NCBI GenBank assembly: GCA_029215795.1
Contig: JARDYH010000007.1
Span: forward strand, 66,952,763-67,016,762
DNA from: Anniella stebbinsi
Taxonomy: Eukaryota; Chordata; Lepidosauria; Squamata; Anniellidae
Reading direction: 5' to 3'
DNA: 64,000 nucleotides
Made by a program: the position numbers and the translations under genes. Under the pieces are notes generated by a model that saw only the letters and a program-made list of their open reading frames with translations, was not told where the DNA came from and did no database searches. This document shows positions 51,856 to 63,369 of this stretch, one piece after another; position 1 is the stretch's first letter, and each line of letters begins with the position of its first letter.

Positions 51856-53305
51856 TTGTAAGTTCCTCAGGGCAGGGGCCTGTCCTCCCATACTTAGTAA
51901 AGTGGCATGCAGAGAGATGGCACTATATAAGTACTAAGTAAGTGAATACAAACATTATAATGAAAAACAACAGCCTTCATTCATGGGAGTTGCAGTCCAA
52001 CACATCTGGAGGGCACCAGGTTGGAGAAGGCTGAAAAAGAGTATATAGATTTCATTAATCTCTGTGCCAGTACTTCTGAACACTGTAGCCAACCTTCCCT
52101 TTCCCCACCACCTGTGAGAATCTCTGCCTCTCTTGCCACCCGCCCTCCGTGTCTCCCACCTGCCTGGCTCTGCCCACCCGATCCTTTTCTTCTCTGTACT
52201 TTTCCATCCGTGCTCCTGCGATGTTTTTGCCCCTTTTCCAGACGCCTTCTCTCTCCCATTCCTCTCCCCACATTGCCTGCTTATCCCTGAACATCACTGC
52301 CAGGCACGGGGCTGACTTTGAGATTTTATTTGCAGCTTCCACACAGGCGCTGTGGTCAACCCCGGCGGGTACATCGGGCCTCAGAATAAATGGCTCTTTG
52401 CTCAGAAGGGCCCATTTTTTTTAAAAAAGGGACTGGAGTGTTTCTCAGTTTTGGGCAAGAACGGAGGGTGAAGCCAGGTCGTGGGCTCTGGCAGATAAAT
52501 TTAGAATCTCTTGGAATCTGTGTGGCTGGGTTTTTTTCGGCCAAGCCTGAAACCCCCTTGAAAAAGGGCATTGAAAAAGCGTTCGCCTGGGCCCCATCAT
52601 GTGTGCTCCCGCCGAAGTCTCTCGTTCAGATGAAAGCACTTACAAACTTGGACAGTACATTTATTAGATCAGCGGATGTTTCCAAAGCTTCTGGATGCAA
52701 GCTTTTGAGTGACACAGGGCTCTTCTTCAAGCAGAGGGGTTCAGAGCAAAAAAGTGTGATATTGTTCTTGATGTTGGGTGCTTCCAAATGGGAGCCTTCT
52801 GGCAATACCCAGCTGTTGCTTTCTCGCTTTTAGTCACTTGTGAAATTGCAACTCACTTTCCCCACCGCGCCAGTTATAGGGCCTTTTTTTGGCAATGTAC
52901 CTGCTATGTCCCGACCATATTTATCTTTAGAGCACTTTAAGGCATGGTCAACACATGCAACAGAATGAGGTGGTACAGCCCTGAGGTCAGAGAAAGGACT
53001 GTACCACAATAGACAGCAGGTGGGAGATGGAAATGTTTGAATACTCTCTTGCATTAAAAAAAGGAGGGGCGGGGGAGAAAAGCTCCCAGCAAGTAGAAAA
53101 TGAGCAGAACAAGGATTGGGCTGAGCTACAACTTTCCCCCTGAGGATACTAGTTATTTACTTGAAGGGGAGGTTTTTTAAAAAAAATATATCGTAAAATG
53201 GCATCCATTCTGAAACCTTGTCCTATTATATGGCATATGTCAACTAGACCCAGTATGAGCGCTGGAAGGTTTCAGGAGTGAATCTGCAGCCCTCTTCCCA
53301 CAAAA
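51856..53305. other. Mostly unique intergenic sequence
   Basis: Half of a palindromic MITE at about 51,980-52,032. A 147-codon plus-strand frame at 52,390-52,833 has no recognisable domain. The block AGCTTCTGGATGCAAGCTTT..GACACAGGGCTCTTCTTCAAG (about 52,687-52,731) may be an old dispersed repeat. Confidence 0.4.
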
Positions 53306-53625
53306 TAGGCTGACCAGATAAAATCCAGGTCAGGGCTCATGTAACTTTAACAGTTGATGAGAAAAGGGAATTTCACCCAGTGTCATTTGTATGCAATTAA
53401 TTCCTGGTGACATTCCCTCTTCATCACAACTGTTAAAGTTGCAGGGGCCCTGCCTTCTTTTGTATATGGTCACTCTAGTATAGTGCCTGCACCTTTAACT
53501 GTTGTGATGAAGAGGGGATTTCACCAGGAACTAATTGCATACAAATGACACTGGCTAAAATTGCCTTTTCTCTACAACTGTTAAAGTTACATGAGCCCTG
53601 ACCTGGACTTTATCTGGTCAGCCTA
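53306..53625 (-). mobile_element. hAT-like 320-bp MITE with perfect 8-bp target duplication
   Basis: TAGGCTGACCAGATAAAATC .. TTTATCTGGTCAGCCTA. CCACAAAA on both sides (53,298-53,305 and 53,626-53,633). Reverse orientation by its central GGTCACTCTAGTATAG. Confidence 0.95.
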
Positions 53626-53755
53626 CCACAAAACATTTGTCCATTCAAACTGGACTCCCATAAGAACTGAAAGAAGAGCTAAAAGTGAGGAGGCCGTAAG
53701 TGTGCAAATTCTTCTTTAGAGAGAAATCTTAAACTGGTGCAATATAAATGGTGCA

Positions 53756-53776
53756 GCCCCCCCCCCCCCCCCCCCG
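53756..53776 (+). repeat. Poly-C run
   Basis: About 20 uninterrupted C. The surrounding 53,634-54,080 shows no element. Confidence 0.9.
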
Positions 53777-54081
53777 GGAAATGAAATATACTATGAAGGG
53801 CTCCTAATCAGCCAACCAGCCATGACTTTTTCCAGGATAGTCCCTTCCCTCCGCTTTTCTGTCCACTCCATCCTGAACAGACACTCAGCATTCTGTGATT
53901 ACTTATTGAGCTCTTTTGTCGGGAAAGAGGGAGGGTTTGGAAGGTGTTTCCTTTTTTAACTTTTGCAATCCTTGAGGCTCTCTCAAAGTCCATGGGTGGT
54001 GCAGTTTTGGCTACGCAAGGACTGGCACTCAGCAAATGAGTTTGTTATTAGTATATTGTGAAATGTTACGTTTTTACATTT

Positions 54082-54540
54082 TTGTAAACTGCTTTGATAG
54101 CCCACTGCAAAGTGGTATATAAATCTACGTAGTAAATAAACAAATGATAAATATATAGGATGGTTATCTGTAGTGAACAAAAGACTAATAGAACCATCGA
54201 GTGCCACCCCCTGCTATCCCTGACAGATAGCGGTCCAGTTTCTGCTTGAATACCTCCAGGGACGGAGAGCCCACCACCTCCAGAGGCAGTTGGCTCCATT
54301 GTCTGACTGCTCCGACTGTTAGGAAGTCTTCCCTTCTGTGTGATAACCCTTTAGGTACTTGAAAAGTGCTATCCTATCCCCTCCTCAGTCTTCTGTTCTC
54401 AAGCTAAACATACCCAGTTTCTTCAATCTTTCCTCATAGGCTTAGCCTGATTGTCTTTGTTGCCCTTCTCTGAACTTGTTCTTATTTTTCTGAATCCTTT
54501 TAATCCTTCTTAAAGTGTGATATCCAGAACCGGACACAGT
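54082..54540. mobile_element. L2-type tail (plus) followed by a CR1 3' region (minus)
   Basis: 54,082-54,150 is an L2 3' end (CAAAGTGGTATATAAATC). From about 54,190 to 54,540 the minus strand reads as a CR1 coding end with the EVFKQKLDR type motif and the KRRGDRIALF type segment. Confidence 0.7.
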
Positions 54541-54711
54541 ATTGGAGGTGAGGTCAGGGAAGGAACCCCTTGCTTCCTAAAATGGCTCCCTTTTTCAATG
54601 TCAGGGCTCCTGTAACTACAATCTTTTGAAAAGCAGAAAATCAACAGGGGAAGTTTTTCTTATTCCTACATCTTCAAGAAGCCTGCCCCATGATATGTCA
54701 CAGAGCAGGGG

Positions 54712-54842
54712 TGGGAAACTTGTGTCTCTCCAGATGTTTTGTTCTACAACTCCCATGATTCCTTTCTCACCATTGGCTATGCTGACAAGGGCTGATGGGA
54801 ATTGTAGGCCAAAACATTTGTAGAGACACGAGTTACCCACCC
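54712..54842. mobile_element. Small palindromic MITE variant
   Basis: GGGTGGGAAACTTGTGTCTC .. GGCTGATGGGAATTGTAGGC .. GAGACACGAGTTACCCACCC: arms pair end to end. Confidence 0.7.
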
Positions 54843-55162
54843 TTGTTATAGACGATGCTGAGGAACCTCTCGATTTCCTTCCTATCAGAAGGAAGAGGCA
54901 CTCTCTGTTGCTCAGTTTAACCTAAGCTTCTTTAAAAAATAAAACACCTTTGAGGTTCATCAGACGAGAGTTTTACCGCACGCTCGCTACTGCCCACTTA
55001 CGGATGTGTGTGCATCCTTTAGATGCTGACGTCCGCCTCCCACGTGGCTCATGCTCCTTTTTCCGTCGCAACATAGGCCCCATTTAACCTGACTTTTTTA
55101 AAAAACAGAAAGTGCCGCCATCTCCTGCTGCGTGCAGGAAAAGCCATGCTATTAAACTAGGG

Positions 55163-55475
55163 TAGGCTGACCCTATGAAAAGGAGGACAGGGCTCATGTA
55201 ACTTTAACAGTTGTAGAGAAAAGGGAATTTCAGCCGGTGTCATTTGTATGCAATTAGTTCCTGGTGATATTACCTCTTCATCACAACAGTTAAAGTTGCA
55301 GGCACTATACTAGAGTGACCATATACAAAAGAAGGCAGGGCCCCTGCAACTTTGTGATGAAGAGGGGATTTCACCAGGAACTAATTGCATACAAATGACA
55401 CAGGCTGAAATTCCCTTTCCTCTACAACTGTTAAAGTTACATGAGCCCTGTCCTCCTTTTCATAGGGTCAGCCTA
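55163..55475 (+). mobile_element. hAT-like MITE with perfect duplication, inserted into the tip of another copy
   Basis: TAGGCTGACCCTATGAAAAG .. TTTCATAGGGTCAGCCTA. AACTAGGG on both sides (55,155-55,162; 55,476-55,483). This duplication contains the first bases (TAGGG) of the next copy. Confidence 0.94.
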
Positions 55476-55478
55476 AAC

Positions 55479-55749
55479 TAGGGTGACCCTATGAAAAGGA
55501 GGACAGGGCTCCTGTATCTTTAACAGTTGCGTAGAAAAGGGAATTTCAGCAGGTGTCATTTGTATATATTCAGCACCTGGTGAAATCCCCTCTTCACCCT
55601 AGTATAGCTCCTGCAGCTTTAACTGTGGTGATGAAGTGGGAATTTCATCAGGTGCTGTATGCATACAAATGACACCTGCTGAAATTCCCTTTTCTATGCA
55701 ATTGTTAAAGATACAGAAGCCCTGTCCTCCTTTTCATAGGGTCACCCTA
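55479..55749. mobile_element. hAT-like MITE hosting the previous insertion at its left tip
   Basis: TAGGGTGACCCTATGAAAAG .. TTTTCATAGGGTCACCCTA, 271 bp with a central deletion. Original flanks ATTAAAC are seen left of the nested copy and right of this one. Confidence 0.9.
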
Positions 55750-55983
55750 ATTAAACCAGCCCGTGAATGGGCTATGTGGAGTCTTTGTTAACTTCCTCTT
55801 TCCCCTCCGGGCAGAAAAGGAAGTAATGAGGGACAAATGTGAGGGCGAAGAAGCGATGGTAAGGTAAGGAAATGCGATTCCCCCCCCCCCCTGCGTGATG
55901 ATGCTCTTTGTCTCATTTGGGGAAGCAGACCCTCTGTGCATACTTAGGCATTTATACTGAGGTGCTCTATTTTCATTAATTTT

Positions 55984-56378
55984 TTTAAAACGCAGCTAGT
56001 GTCAATTTTAGTTCCAAGCAACCAGGTGTGTTGCTTGAATAGTTGGGCAGGCCTTCGCATTGGTGAGTCTTGTCTGAGATCTCATTTAGGATATCGAGGT
56101 GGGCCTGGCCCATTTTAGAAAGGAAGCCCTCTGGCCTTGATTTGGCTGAGGAGCAGCTGACCCACTGGCACCATTCCAAGCGAAAGTGGAAGGCAGGCAT
56201 CCCTCTTTGGTTTTTACTACTGAGAACTGTAAATCCTGAACCAGGAAACCGTATCCTGTTCAGCGGAGCCTTGGCAGGCCACACCTGCTTTATCACCAGT
56301 GAAGGGGAAGAAGGAACCAGGAAATCTAGAGCCCGCATGCACCTTCTCTCTGGTGTCAATGCTGGGGCACATGGAGTG
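55984..56378. other. Unique-looking block
   Basis: No element recognised between the foldback copy and the ATT microsatellite. Open frames exist on both strands (about 124-128 codons) but without a known domain. Confidence 0.35.
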
Positions 56379-56380
56379 AT

Positions 56381-57230
56381 ATTATTATTATTATTATTAA
56401 CAACATTTATATACCGTCCTATAGCCGAAGTTCTCTGGGCGGTTTACAAAGATTGAAAACACTGAATATTAAAAACCAATATACAAAATTTAAAAGCATA
56501 AAAAGCATAAAAACAGATTACATACAATATTAATTTAAAACCTATTCTGGGTAAAAAAAAAAACACCACACACCCCTCAACATATGCTGTTAAATATCTG
56601 CTCCAATAGCCAGTTAGCAACATTTTGGTGTGCTGCATTTGGGCCAAAGGGCCAAAGGCACAAAGCGTGGGAAATCCAGACCATGCCCAGTTTCTCAAAG
56701 TTTGTTTATTTACTTATTTTAATGGCTTGCAGTCTCCCGAGGCTGTGAATTTGGTCTTAGAAGTGGTGTTAGGGGAGGAGGTGTAATCAATATTAACCCT
56801 CCACCAAGCAGCTTTCTTACCTATTCAGGGGGGAAACCTAATCAACCAGGATGATTGTGAAAGCACCATAGATCACAACAGGAAATGGGTGAGAAGGTGA
56901 TCTCTTGAAGCGCACAAGTTGATAAGACCGTTATAGGTCAAACCAGCACCTTGAATTGCACATGCCAGATGGGCAGTGTGGAACAGCGATGTAATGTGCC
57001 AACACTCCACCTTCAGCGGAGGCTCTTTGGCATCAACAGGCTACCACAACCTGCATCATTTGAAGCTTCTGAACAGTCATCAAGGGTGGACCTACGCAGA
57101 ATATATTACAGTAGCCAAGCCTCAAGACAGCCATTTTATCCTCAGCTAAAGAGATCAGCTCATAGCTGCTGACTAGCCATAGCCTGGAAATGGCACTGTT
57201 TTAGGGGATCCACCACCGCAGAGCAAACAC
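56381..57230 (-). mobile_element. L2-type LINE 3' fragments
   Basis: (ATT)n tail at 56,381-56,400, complement of the 3' tail at 56,400-56,560, then from about 56,915 CAAACCAGCACCTTGAATTG and further decayed coding sequence. The pieces are separated by unrelated or decayed sequence. Confidence 0.65.
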
Positions 57231-57930
57231 ACCTCCTTGGCACCACTGGAGCAAATTCAACTCTTGGGCTAGCAGACCGCAGAGGTGGGTGGAGAAGGTA
57301 TTGGGGAAAGGGCATAGAAACTTCAGCTGCCTTCTGCTTCACAAGTGGCAATCCTACCCCTGACACCTGTTCACCACAACTTAAAAGTTTGATGGGGAGG
57401 AAAGCCAAACAGTGCCAGGACCTAATGAGGCAAATCAAACAAAACATGCCTCCAGTCCTCATCGTTCTCACCCTGTTGGGCAGCAGGAGTCACCCATCTG
57501 AGAATCAAGGAAGTCTAGAAAAAGCAGCAGCCCTTTTCCAGCTGAATTGGTGGGAAGGTGGCAAGGAGAGGCTGTGTGGATCTTTGACCTTCTCCCAGCA
57601 GCTTGCGGTGTTTTCATCAAAAAGGTGTTGCTAGAATGACGTTTTGACTGCCCAGCTCTGTTGAATAAAGAGCCCTTTCTGGTCAAGGTTTAGCACTTGC
57701 CGCTCTTGGAAACTGTTAAAAACAGCTCTAGGAAGGAAGGGAGAGAGATTGGTCTGGTGGGGAAAGACGAGGCAAAGGCTCAGCCCATCTCCTAGCCTGG
57801 GAGAAAATGCCTTTTATTGGCTGGAGGCTATGGAGAGATTGCTCAGGGGCAGGCATGGGGGCAGAAAACCCTGTTTTTCTCATCTTGTTCTGTGTACAGG
57901 TGGCCCCAGAGTGCTGGATTAGATTTGTAT
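57231..57930. other. Intergenic sequence without recognised elements
   Basis: Nothing supported as a gene or mobile element here. Confidence 0.4.
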
Positions 57931-58390
57931 TTATTTATCAAGACCCTTTGAATTTATTTATCAAGACCCTTTGCATCCCACTCATCCTCCAAGGATTTTG
58001 GAGTTGTTGGTATATGTGGACTTATCTCATTTGACCCTTACAACAACCCTGTGAGGTGGGCTAGGCTGAAAGGCAGATTTGCTCAGAACTGTGCCAACCG
58101 ATGGGTGAGTGGGGGATTGGAACCCATACTGATTGCCACCGTTTGTTTACGGACCGAGGCCATTTGAGGCTTAACGTTACACAGCTGCTAGGGGCTTGAG
58201 CAATTGGGAAGCCCCCAATTCAAATCAAGCTCAATAAGTGACTTTAGAAAAACAACCAATTCTCTCAGCCTCAGAAATGTCCCCTTCCCTCTCCTCTCCT
58301 CCATCTGCAATATTGCGGTAATATCAGCCTACCTTACAGGGCTGGTGTGAGATATTGCATGTGAAGCAGTTTGGTCCCTTGAAACGTCCT
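57931..58390. mobile_element. MIR-like SINE remnants
   Basis: A tandem duplication of ATTTATTTATCAAGACCCTTTG at 57,929-57,973, then a MIR-like core (CCCTTACAACAACCCTGTGAGG, 58,035-58,056) and a second MIR-like piece (CTCAGCCTCAGAAATG.. to GCATGTGAAGCAGTTTGG, 58,265-58,372). Confidence 0.6.
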
Positions 58391-58699
58391 GTGTGAATAC
58401 TCTGCGTAATGATCGGTGTTGCCTTTAGGCAAGAAATCCAGCCATCCTAACACGGAGATACTCGTTATAGGGGAAAGCTTCACGGGTTGAATTTCCGCCT
58501 GCATTTTGGCAGCCGTCTGGGGAGCACCGTGTTCTGGCTGTTTTTGGGGGGCGGCGGGGGGAGAGACAGGACCACCCCGTAGGCCGTTTCCAAGCACTGT
58601 AGCAGGAGGCCTCTGACTTTAACCAGGCCGCTAACAATAGAACTCGGTGTGATTCAAGGAACACCCAACCTCCCCTACCCACGCGCTTTCGCGCTTCTG

Positions 58700-59350
58700 A
58701 TGGCAGGCAGAAATGTAACAGGTGCAGTCTGCTCCCCGAATCCTTTCCAACCCCGAGCTTTGCCTGAGTACGTCCTGCCTGCCGTGGAGCTGTTTTGAAC
58801 CCCCGCGCCCTCCCCGCCCAGAAAAGGCGCTGTGGTTGCGGGTCCCCCCCCCCCGCACGCCCCCACCTCCGTCTTGCAGAGGGTGGGGGGTTCTCGGGGA
58901 TCCTTTCCCCTGCTGCCCAGCTGAGCCGGGGATGAAAGGCGGAGGTGGCCGTGAGCCCCGCTGGCTGCAGCCCCCCTGCCTCGAGCTGGGCAGGGCCGCC
59001 GCAGGCACAGAAGGCCCCTTTGCTGCAGCTCCGGACGGTGTTGTTTTTTCCAGGAATGTGCGGAATCGCGCCGCCGCGTCCGGCCAGCCCGCCGGCGGAC
59101 ACACGCACAGGCGCGCACACTGGCTCCATTCAAGGCGGCAGCCGGGGACGGGAGCAGCCGCACCGCGGGCTGGCTGGCTGGCACCCCATGGGCAGCCCAT
59201 CCCCGCCCTCTGGAAGCAGCACCGCTGCAGCGAGGGCCTGGAGGCAGCCGCCGGCAGGCCAGAAAGGAGCTCGGCGCGCGTGTGCGTGGGTGTGTGTAGC
59301 GTCCTTCCCCAACCTGGCGCCCCCCGGATGTGTGGAGTTACGGCACCCAC
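58700..59350. promoter_or_regulatory. CpG-rich island, gene unknown
   Basis: Dense CpG, GC-rich and long stop-free stretches in several frames on both strands, as in CpG-island promoters. No recognisable coding start, no TATA. It may be the promoter of a gene to the right of the window or of an unrecognised first exon. Confidence 0.5.
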
Positions 59351-59515
59351 AAGGTTGGGAAGCTCATAGGGTGGAGATTCGCCCCAGGTCCGCGGAGCCC
59401 CACGGAACAGGCACCGATGAAAAACCAGAACCCCCTAGCATAGATGTAGTAAGTGGCGAGGTCGAATGGGGCTCTCACCCATCCCCGCTGCTCACAGCCC
59501 GCTGCGTCCAAGAAG

Positions 59516-59993
59516 GATGCAGACAAGCTGGAGGGGGTTCAGAGGAGGGCAACGAGGACGATCAGGGGGATCTGGAAACAAAGCCCTGTGAGGAGAGACT
59601 GAAAGAACTGGGCATGTTTAGCCTGGAGAAGAGAAGGCGGAGGGGAGACACAATAGCACTCTTCAAATACTTTAAAGGTTGTCCCACGATGGAGGGCCAG
59701 GATCTCTTCTTGGTCATCCCAGAGTGCAGGACGCGGAATAATGGGCTCATGTGACAGGAAGCCAGTTTCCGGCTGGACATCAGGAAAAACTTCCTGATAG
59801 TTAAGAGCGGTAGGACACTGGAACCAGTGACCTAGGGAGGTGGTGGGCTCTCCCACCCAAGAGGCCTTCAAGAGGCAGCTGGACAACCATCTGTCAGGGA
59901 TGCTTTAAGGTGGATTCCTGCATTGAGCAGGGGATTGGACTTGATGGCCTTATGGGCCCCTTCCAACTGTACTATTCTATCATTCTATGATCT
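59516..59993 (+). mobile_element. CR1 LINE 3' end, well preserved
   Basis: The plus strand reads ..CEERLKELGMFSLEKRRRRGD (59,580-59,650), the REEVVGS type coding end around 59,820-59,850, then GGATTGGACTTGATGGCCTT and the terminal ATTCTATCATTCTATGA repeat typical of CR1. Confidence 0.92.
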
Positions 59994-60265
59994 CCTCCAA
60001 CCCATTGACCATGCTGGCTGGAGATCATGGAAGTTGTACCCAGTGGAGGCTGCTGGCTCTGATGTCAGTTGGCGGTGAATCTGCTCCGGGTTTCGGTCAG
60101 AACTCTAAAGGAGCTCTTCCACCTTGGATAGCTCTTTTGGAGTTTGGACTGGTTCGGACTGAAACCCGGAGAGGATGCACTGCCCCACTAGCATTGGAGC
60201 CACCAGCCTTTAGTGGTTACAACCCAACACATCTGGAGGGCACTAAGTTGGAGAAGGTTGACACA
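59994..60265. mobile_element. Palindromic MITE interrupted by a second MITE
   Basis: Arms CTCCAACCCATTGACCATGC..GGAAGTTGTA and TTACAACCCAACACATCTGG enclose the element at about 60,039-60,219, whose ends CAGTGGAGGCTGCTGGCTC and (inwards) CCACTAAAGGCTGGTGGCTC are inverted repeats. Confidence 0.7.
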
Positions 60266-60299
60266 GCATGTCTGAGGACAAGGGAAGAGAGAGACATCT

Positions 60300-60765
60300 A
60301 AGCAAAATAAGATAGGGTTTAACTTTTGTACCGTCTTTAGAGAGTGCTCACACAAAGATACAGGATCTCTATACTCATCCTTATAACAGCCCTGTAGGGT
60401 AGGTCATTATTATTATTATTATTATTAGTAGTAGTAGTAGTAGTAGTATCTCCTGCATGGGGAGAAATTCCCTGGAAGTAGAAAACTAGGTAAAAATGGA
60501 ACAGGCTGTGCTAAGCCCTTTCCTTCCTGGTATGTAAGTTTATTTCATGCGGGGAGTTTATGACACGGTGCAGCATTTAAAAATGGCATCCTTCACCTAC
60601 AGACTGGATTGTATGATCTTTGCTGCCTGAACATTTTAGCACCTCCTTGTACTTGCTGGATGTGTAGAGCAGAACCTAGCCTTGGGATGGTTGACGTAAT
60701 AAGGGCAAGAGTCCCTCTGAGCACGTGGAGAGGACGGTGAGAGGATTGAAGCGATCGGTCGGTCC
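60300..60765. other. MIR-like remnant, ATT/AGT microsatellite and unique sequence
   Basis: MIR-like stretch at about 60,310-60,405 (CTTATAACAGCCCTGTAGGG), then (ATT)n(AGT)n at 60,406-60,450. The rest shows no element. Confidence 0.5.
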
Positions 60766-60885
60766 TTCCCAACCTAGCACCCTCCAGATGTATTGGGCTG
60801 AACTCCCATCATCCTCGGCAGGCATGGCCATGGGAATGATGGAAGTTGCAGTCCATAGAGAGCACTATGTTGGGGAAGGCTGCAG
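60766..60885. mobile_element. Small palindromic MITE
   Basis: CCTTCCCAACCTAGCACCCT .. GAATGATGGAAGTTGCAGTC .. ATGTTGGGGAAGGCTGC. Confidence 0.75.
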
Positions 60886-61003
60886 TAGATGGGTAGGATG
60901 AAGAGAGTGACAGAAGGAAGTGAGAATTGTGTATAGGTATTATTATATTGGTGTTGGATGACTCGTGTATGGAGGCTGGGAAGGAAAGAAGAAAGAGAAT
61001 AAG

Positions 61004-61600
61004 TGAACATCAAAAGAGCCCCGTTGGATCAGACCGAGGGTCCATCTAGTCCAGCACTCTGTTCCCACAGTGGCCAACCAGCTGTCGACCAGGGACCCAC
61101 AAGCAGGACACGGGTGCAACAGCACCCTCCCATCCATGTTCCCCAATAACTGGTATATTCAGGCTTACTGCCTCTGATTCTGGAAGAGCACATAGCCATC
61201 AGGACTAGTAGGCACTGACAACCCTTTTAAAGCCATCCAAATTGGGGGCCATCACTACATCTTGTGGTAGTGAATTCCATAGTTTAACAATGCGCTGTGT
61301 GAAGAAGCCCTTCCTTTTACCTGTCCTGAATCTCCCACCCATCAGCTTCATGGGATGATGACCCCACTGGGTTCTAGTATTATGGGAGAGGGAGAAAAAT
61401 GTCTCCCTGTCCACATTCTCCACACCACGCATCATTTTGTACACCTCCATCAGGTCTCCCCATAGCCTCCTTTTTCCCAAGCTGAGCAATCCCAGCTGTT
61501 GTAACCTTCCGTCATAGGGGAGATGCTCCAGCCCCTTGATCTCTTTATGATGATCTCTCCTAGTGGTTTTCAAACTTTGTTCGTTCAAGGGAAGCCTTTC
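61004..61600 (-). mobile_element. CR1 LINE 3' end with long residual ORF
   Basis: On the minus strand a frame of 127 codons is still open at 61,205-61,588 and reads GLEHLPYDGRLQQLGLLSL, FFSLSHNTRTQ and VKLWNSLPQDVV, the C-terminal part of CR1 ORF2; the 3'UTR follows down to 61,004. Confidence 0.9.
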
Positions 61601-61979
61601 GATGTTAGTTTATTTGCCAAGGAACCTCCCCTAAGCGTCACCCACAGAACTCCTCTGCATTGTGGAGGATCCTGGATTGCAGGAATTGCGGGCTGCTGGC
61701 CAGGATGGGGGCCTCAGTCAACTGTGGACGTGGACTGAAACACATTCACTGAAATGCTGCCCTAACTCTTCAGGTTGCTGGAAAGGACTGCTAAAACAAG
61801 CTATCTTTTGGAAGAATGTGCATCCATCGGCCGTGATGAGATGCCCCCAGTAAGCTTTTGAGGAACCCCTGTGTTCTCTGGAACACAATTTGAAAACCAC
61901 CAATGGAGGGAGAGGAATTAAATAAGATACATTGATGTGTGGCATGGTGATGGAGGGAACATACTGAAATTATGTTGTG

Positions 61980-62265
61980 TATCTTTAACAGTTGTGTAGA
62001 AAAGGGAATTTCAGCAGGTGCCATTTGTAGACATGCAGCACCTGGTGAAATCCCCTCTTCATCACAACAGTTAAGGCTGCAGGAGCTATACTAGCATGAC
62101 CAGATACAAAAGAGGGCAGGGCTCCTGCAGCTTTAACTGTGGTGATGAAGAGGGAATTTCACTAGGTGCTGCGTGCCTACAAATGACACCTGCTGAAATT
62201 CCCTTTTCTATACTATTGTTAAAGATACAAGAGCCCCGTCCTCCTTTCCATAGGGTCGCCATAAT
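61980..62265 (+). mobile_element. hAT-like MITE, left end truncated
   Basis: Lacks the first about 35 bp; ends TTTCCATAGGGTCGCCATAA. Forward orientation (CTATACTAGCATGACCAG). Confidence 0.8.
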
Positions 62266-62848
62266 GTTGTGGATGGGAGTTCTGAAAAAGCGGGAGGATG
62301 AGGGTGGCAGGTTCCAGAAGCGCTGGATTGGAGCTTTCTAGGGAAAGAGGTCAGTTTTCAGTTTTCTTCCCCAAACCCCTTTCTTCTTCATGCTGGGGCC
62401 ATTCCAACTAGGCAGATTGATACGTGTGCGTGTGATGAGTCTATGTTCCACTTGCCCCTCCTGTCTTGGTCTTGTCAAAGTGACCCTGACACCCATGGGA
62501 CGTGCAAGGCAGAGCTAGGGATCCTGCTGGAAGAGAAATGGGGCTGGAAAATGCACAGGACTGGGATGTGCTCCTGCGTGTGCTGGATTTGAGCCACGTG
62601 GCTCTTGTGTGACCTTAGTGCCTGGGTGTCGGTGCCCTGGTGAGTTAGTGATTAATCTGTTCTGCAAGGGCAGTGGGGGTGGGATTTGAGGGCCTGGATG
62701 CCCCCCCCCCAGAAGAGTGTGGGCACTGTGTTTGATGAGTAAACAAGTTCAAGGGTCATGGACCACTGTGTGTGGGTGGCAGTGGTAGGGGATAAAGGTT
62801 GGGACAATGGCCTGGAGGGATGGGATGAGGCTCTGAAGGCAATTAAGG
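62266..62848. other. Intergenic sequence
   Basis: No gene or element recognised; a C-run at 62,701-62,710. Confidence 0.4.
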
Positions 62849-62849
62849 C

Positions 62850-62975
62850 AGACTTCCCCAGTCTGGTGCCCTCCAGAATCAATGGACTACAACCCCCATC
62901 ATTCCCAACACAGGGCTGATCGGAGTTGTAATCCATCACATCTGGAGGTTGCCATTGTAGGAAAGGCTGAAATAA
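62850..62975. mobile_element. Small palindromic MITE
   Basis: CAGACTTCCCCAGTCTGGTG .. GATCGGAGTTGTAATCCATC .. TAGGAAAGGCTG. Confidence 0.7.
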
Positions 62976-63052
62976 GGGATTGCCCCCTTTAACCCAATGC
63001 TCATTGTTTTTCTTGGTCAGAGGTCTGTCAAGAATCTCAGTTCCTCCTGGAG

Positions 63053-63369
63053 TAGGGTGACCAGATACAATCCAGGCCAGGGCCCATGTAACTTTAACAG
63101 TTGTAGAGAAAAGGGAATTTCACCCAGTGTCATTTGTATGCAATTAGGTCCTGGTGAAATTCCCTCCTCATCACAACAGTTAAAGTTGCAGGGGCCCTGC
63201 CTTCTTTTGTATATGGTCACTCCAGTATAATGCCTGCACCTTTAACTGTTGTGAAGAGGGAATTTCACCAGGAACTAATGGCATACAAATGACACTGGCT
63301 GAAATTCCCTTTTCTCTACAACTGTTAAAGTTACATGAGACCTGACCTGGATTTTATCTGGTCACCCTA
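63053..63369 (-). mobile_element. hAT-like MITE, AAATCCAG subfamily
   Basis: TAGGGTGACCAGATACAATC .. TTTTATCTGGTCACCCTA, 317 bp. Flanks TCCTGGAG and TCCTAGAG match at 7 of 8 positions. Confidence 0.93.

Larger units (their letters stand above)
54952..55930 (+). mobile_element. Foldback-family copy interrupted by two MITEs
   Basis: GTTCATCAGACGAGAGTTTTAC (54,956) and, after the MITEs, GGAAGTAATGAGGGACAAATG (55,822) to GTGATGATGCTCTTTG (55,897). Same order as at 34,440 and 45,015. Confidence 0.6.

Noticed and set aside
52390..52833. 147-codon plus-strand open frame
   Set aside because: No domain, no splice or promoter context, overlapping open frames on the other strand.
58722..59369. Long open frame on the plus strand (and overlapping ones on the minus strand)
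   Set aside because: GC-rich DNA lacks stops in several frames; composition is low-complexity, no domain is visible and both strands are open. Treated as a CpG island.
22294..63369. Regularly repeated TTTAACTGTTGTGATGAAGA blocks, CRISPR-like at first sight
   Set aside because: They are arms of dispersed MITEs in a eukaryotic genome, with no spacers and no cas genes.
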